DNA from: Methanomassiliicoccus sp.
GTDB lineage: Archaea; Thermoplasmatota; Thermoplasmata; Methanomassiliicoccales; JACIVX01
Length of the DNA stretch: 6,150 nt
Reading direction: 5' to 3'
Assembly (NCBI GenBank): GCA_020725985.1
Contig: DYTM01000091.1
Span: forward strand, 1-6,150
Position 1 is the first letter of the stretch; each line of letters begins with the position of its first letter. The notes under the pieces were generated by a model. It had not been told where the DNA came from and searched no databases. It worked only from the letters and a program-made list of their open reading frames with translations. The translations under genes were made by a program, and so were the position numbers. This document shows positions 5,347 through 6,150 of this stretch, piece by piece.

Positions 5347-6150
5347 ATGGCAGGGGAAGGAGTCGCTCAGAAACCGCCTTGGCTCAAGGTGAAGGCCCCT
5401 CGCCCCGACCTCTTTGGGAAAGTTCGGGGGATCGTTTCGGCACACGGGCTCCGTACGGTCTGCGACGCTTCCCAATGCCCGAACATATCCGAGTGCTGGA
5501 GCAATCGAACCGCCACCTTCATGATCCTCGGAGACCTCTGCACAAGGAAGTGCGCCTTCTGCGCGGTCAGCCAGGGCGACCCCGAAGGCCGATTGGATCC
5601 GACGGAGCCAAGAAGGGTAGCCGAAGCGGTCTCCGGACTTGAGCTCGGCCATGCTGTCATCACCTCGGTGACGAGGGACGATCTCAGGGACGGCGGGTCG
5701 GCACAGTTCGCCGGCACGATCGCGGAGGTGAGGTCTGCGAACCCCCGGACCGCGGTAGAACTTCTCGTGCCAGATTTCCAGGGAAACGAGGAGGCATTGC
5801 AGACAATCTCAGCTTCCCGACCCGACGTCATCGGTCACAACATCGAGACGGTCAGGAGGCTGCAACGCAAGGCGAGAGATCGCAGGGCGTCCTATGATCT
5901 CTCTCTGAACGTTCTCGAGCGATTCCGGGAGCTCGATCCTCAGGTGCGATTGAAGAGTTCCCTCATGCTGGGCCTCGGGGAGACCAGGGAGGAAGTCCTC
6001 GAAACGATGACCGATCTGAGGAAGGCGGGCGTTGACATGATCACCCTCGGACAGTATCTCAAGCCTCGGGGCGGCGGGTTGGAGGTGGTCAGGTACGTGA
6101 GCCCTGAGGAATTCGACGGTCTGAGGGCCGACGCGCTCGGCCTGGGCTTC
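5347..6150 (+). CDS. lipA: Lipoyl synthase (3' end outside window)
   Basis: LipA is a radical-SAM enzyme that inserts two sulfurs into protein-bound octanoyl groups, making lipoate for 2-oxoacid dehydrogenases and the glycine cleavage system. The visible 268 residues carry the auxiliary cluster motif C39-x4-C44-x5-C50 (TVCDASQCPNISECW), then ATFMILGDLC and the radical-SAM motif C65-x3-C69-x2-C72 (CTRKCAFC). Further family landmarks follow: AVITSVTRDDLRDGGS, LLVPDFQGN, DVIGHNIETV, SSLMLGLGET and ITLGQYLKP. Only some 25-30 residues should be missing, including the C-terminal RSSY serine that ligates the auxiliary cluster. ATG 5347 is chosen because of the GGTGA site 8 bases upstream; the GTG codons at 5332 and 5335 are in-frame alternatives. 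The frame is unbroken. The gene follows the hydrolase but is separated from it by a terminator-like tract and its own promoter candidate. Confidence 0.95.
   Translation, partial: MAGEGVAQKPPWLKVKAPRPDLFGKVRGIVSAHGLRTVCDASQCPNISECWSNRTATFMILGDLCTRKCAFCAVSQGDPEGRLDPTEPRRVAEAVSGLELGHAVITSVTRDDLRDGGSAQFAGTIAEVRSANPRTAVELLVPDFQGNEEALQTISASRPDVIGHNIETVRRLQRKARDRRASYDLSLNVLERFRELDPQVRLKSSLMLGLGETREEVLETMTDLRKAGVDMITLGQYLKPRGGGLEVVRYVSPEEFDGLRADALGLGF

Noticed and set aside
5367..5831. A 154-codon minus-strand frame and a plus-strand frame at 5241-5642
   Set aside because: Both overlap lipA, whose frame carries all the conserved cysteines and family motifs.
1..6150. CRISPR arrays, insertion sequences, tRNAs or a defence or novel multi-gene system
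   Set aside because: No regularly spaced repeats, transposase, terminal inverted repeats, tRNA cloverleaf or linked operon of unknown genes was found. The genes are mostly separately promoted housekeeping genes.

Overview
The window looks archaeal. Its one long non-coding stretch holds a signal recognition particle (SRP) RNA with the archaeal helix 1 and 5' domain. The promoters are TATA-type, two of them placed for leaderless or nearly leaderless messages. One protein belongs to the AIR-synthase-like 'methanogenesis marker 2' type. The G+C-rich codon third positions, the class III ribonucleotide reductase and a lipoyl synthase would suit an anaerobic or facultative member of the Thermoplasmatota or a related euryarchaeal lineage. 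That placement is inference; no phylogenetic marker was compared.

Layout. 1-159: possible C-terminal tail of a plus-strand gene, followed by small inverted repeats. 223-2328 (minus): nrdD, anaerobic ribonucleoside-triphosphate reductase, complete. 2329-2496: divergent promoter region with an 8-base motif (AAAGGGTA) repeated in mirror orientation at the two promoters. 2497-3078 (plus): unrecognised protein with a probable winged-helix N-terminus. 3157-4155 (plus): AIR-synthase-related protein, probably leaderless. About 4162-4478 (minus): SRP RNA, convergent with the preceding gene and with almost no gap. 4603-5205 (plus): isochorismatase-family cysteine hydrolase, ending in a T-rich terminator-like tract. 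5347-6150 (plus): lipoyl synthase lipA, cut by the window end.

How the genes relate. nrdD makes deoxynucleotides without oxygen. The divergent protein is a candidate regulator of it from position and motif symmetry alone. The AIR-synthase-like protein, SRP RNA, hydrolase and lipA each appear to have their own promoter, so this is a housekeeping and metabolic neighbourhood rather than one operon. I see no CRISPR array, mobile element, tRNA or defence system. The points most worth a second look are the SRP RNA with a UGAC loop where GNAR is usual, the mirror-image promoter motif, and a methanogenesis-marker-type protein close to a lipoate gene.
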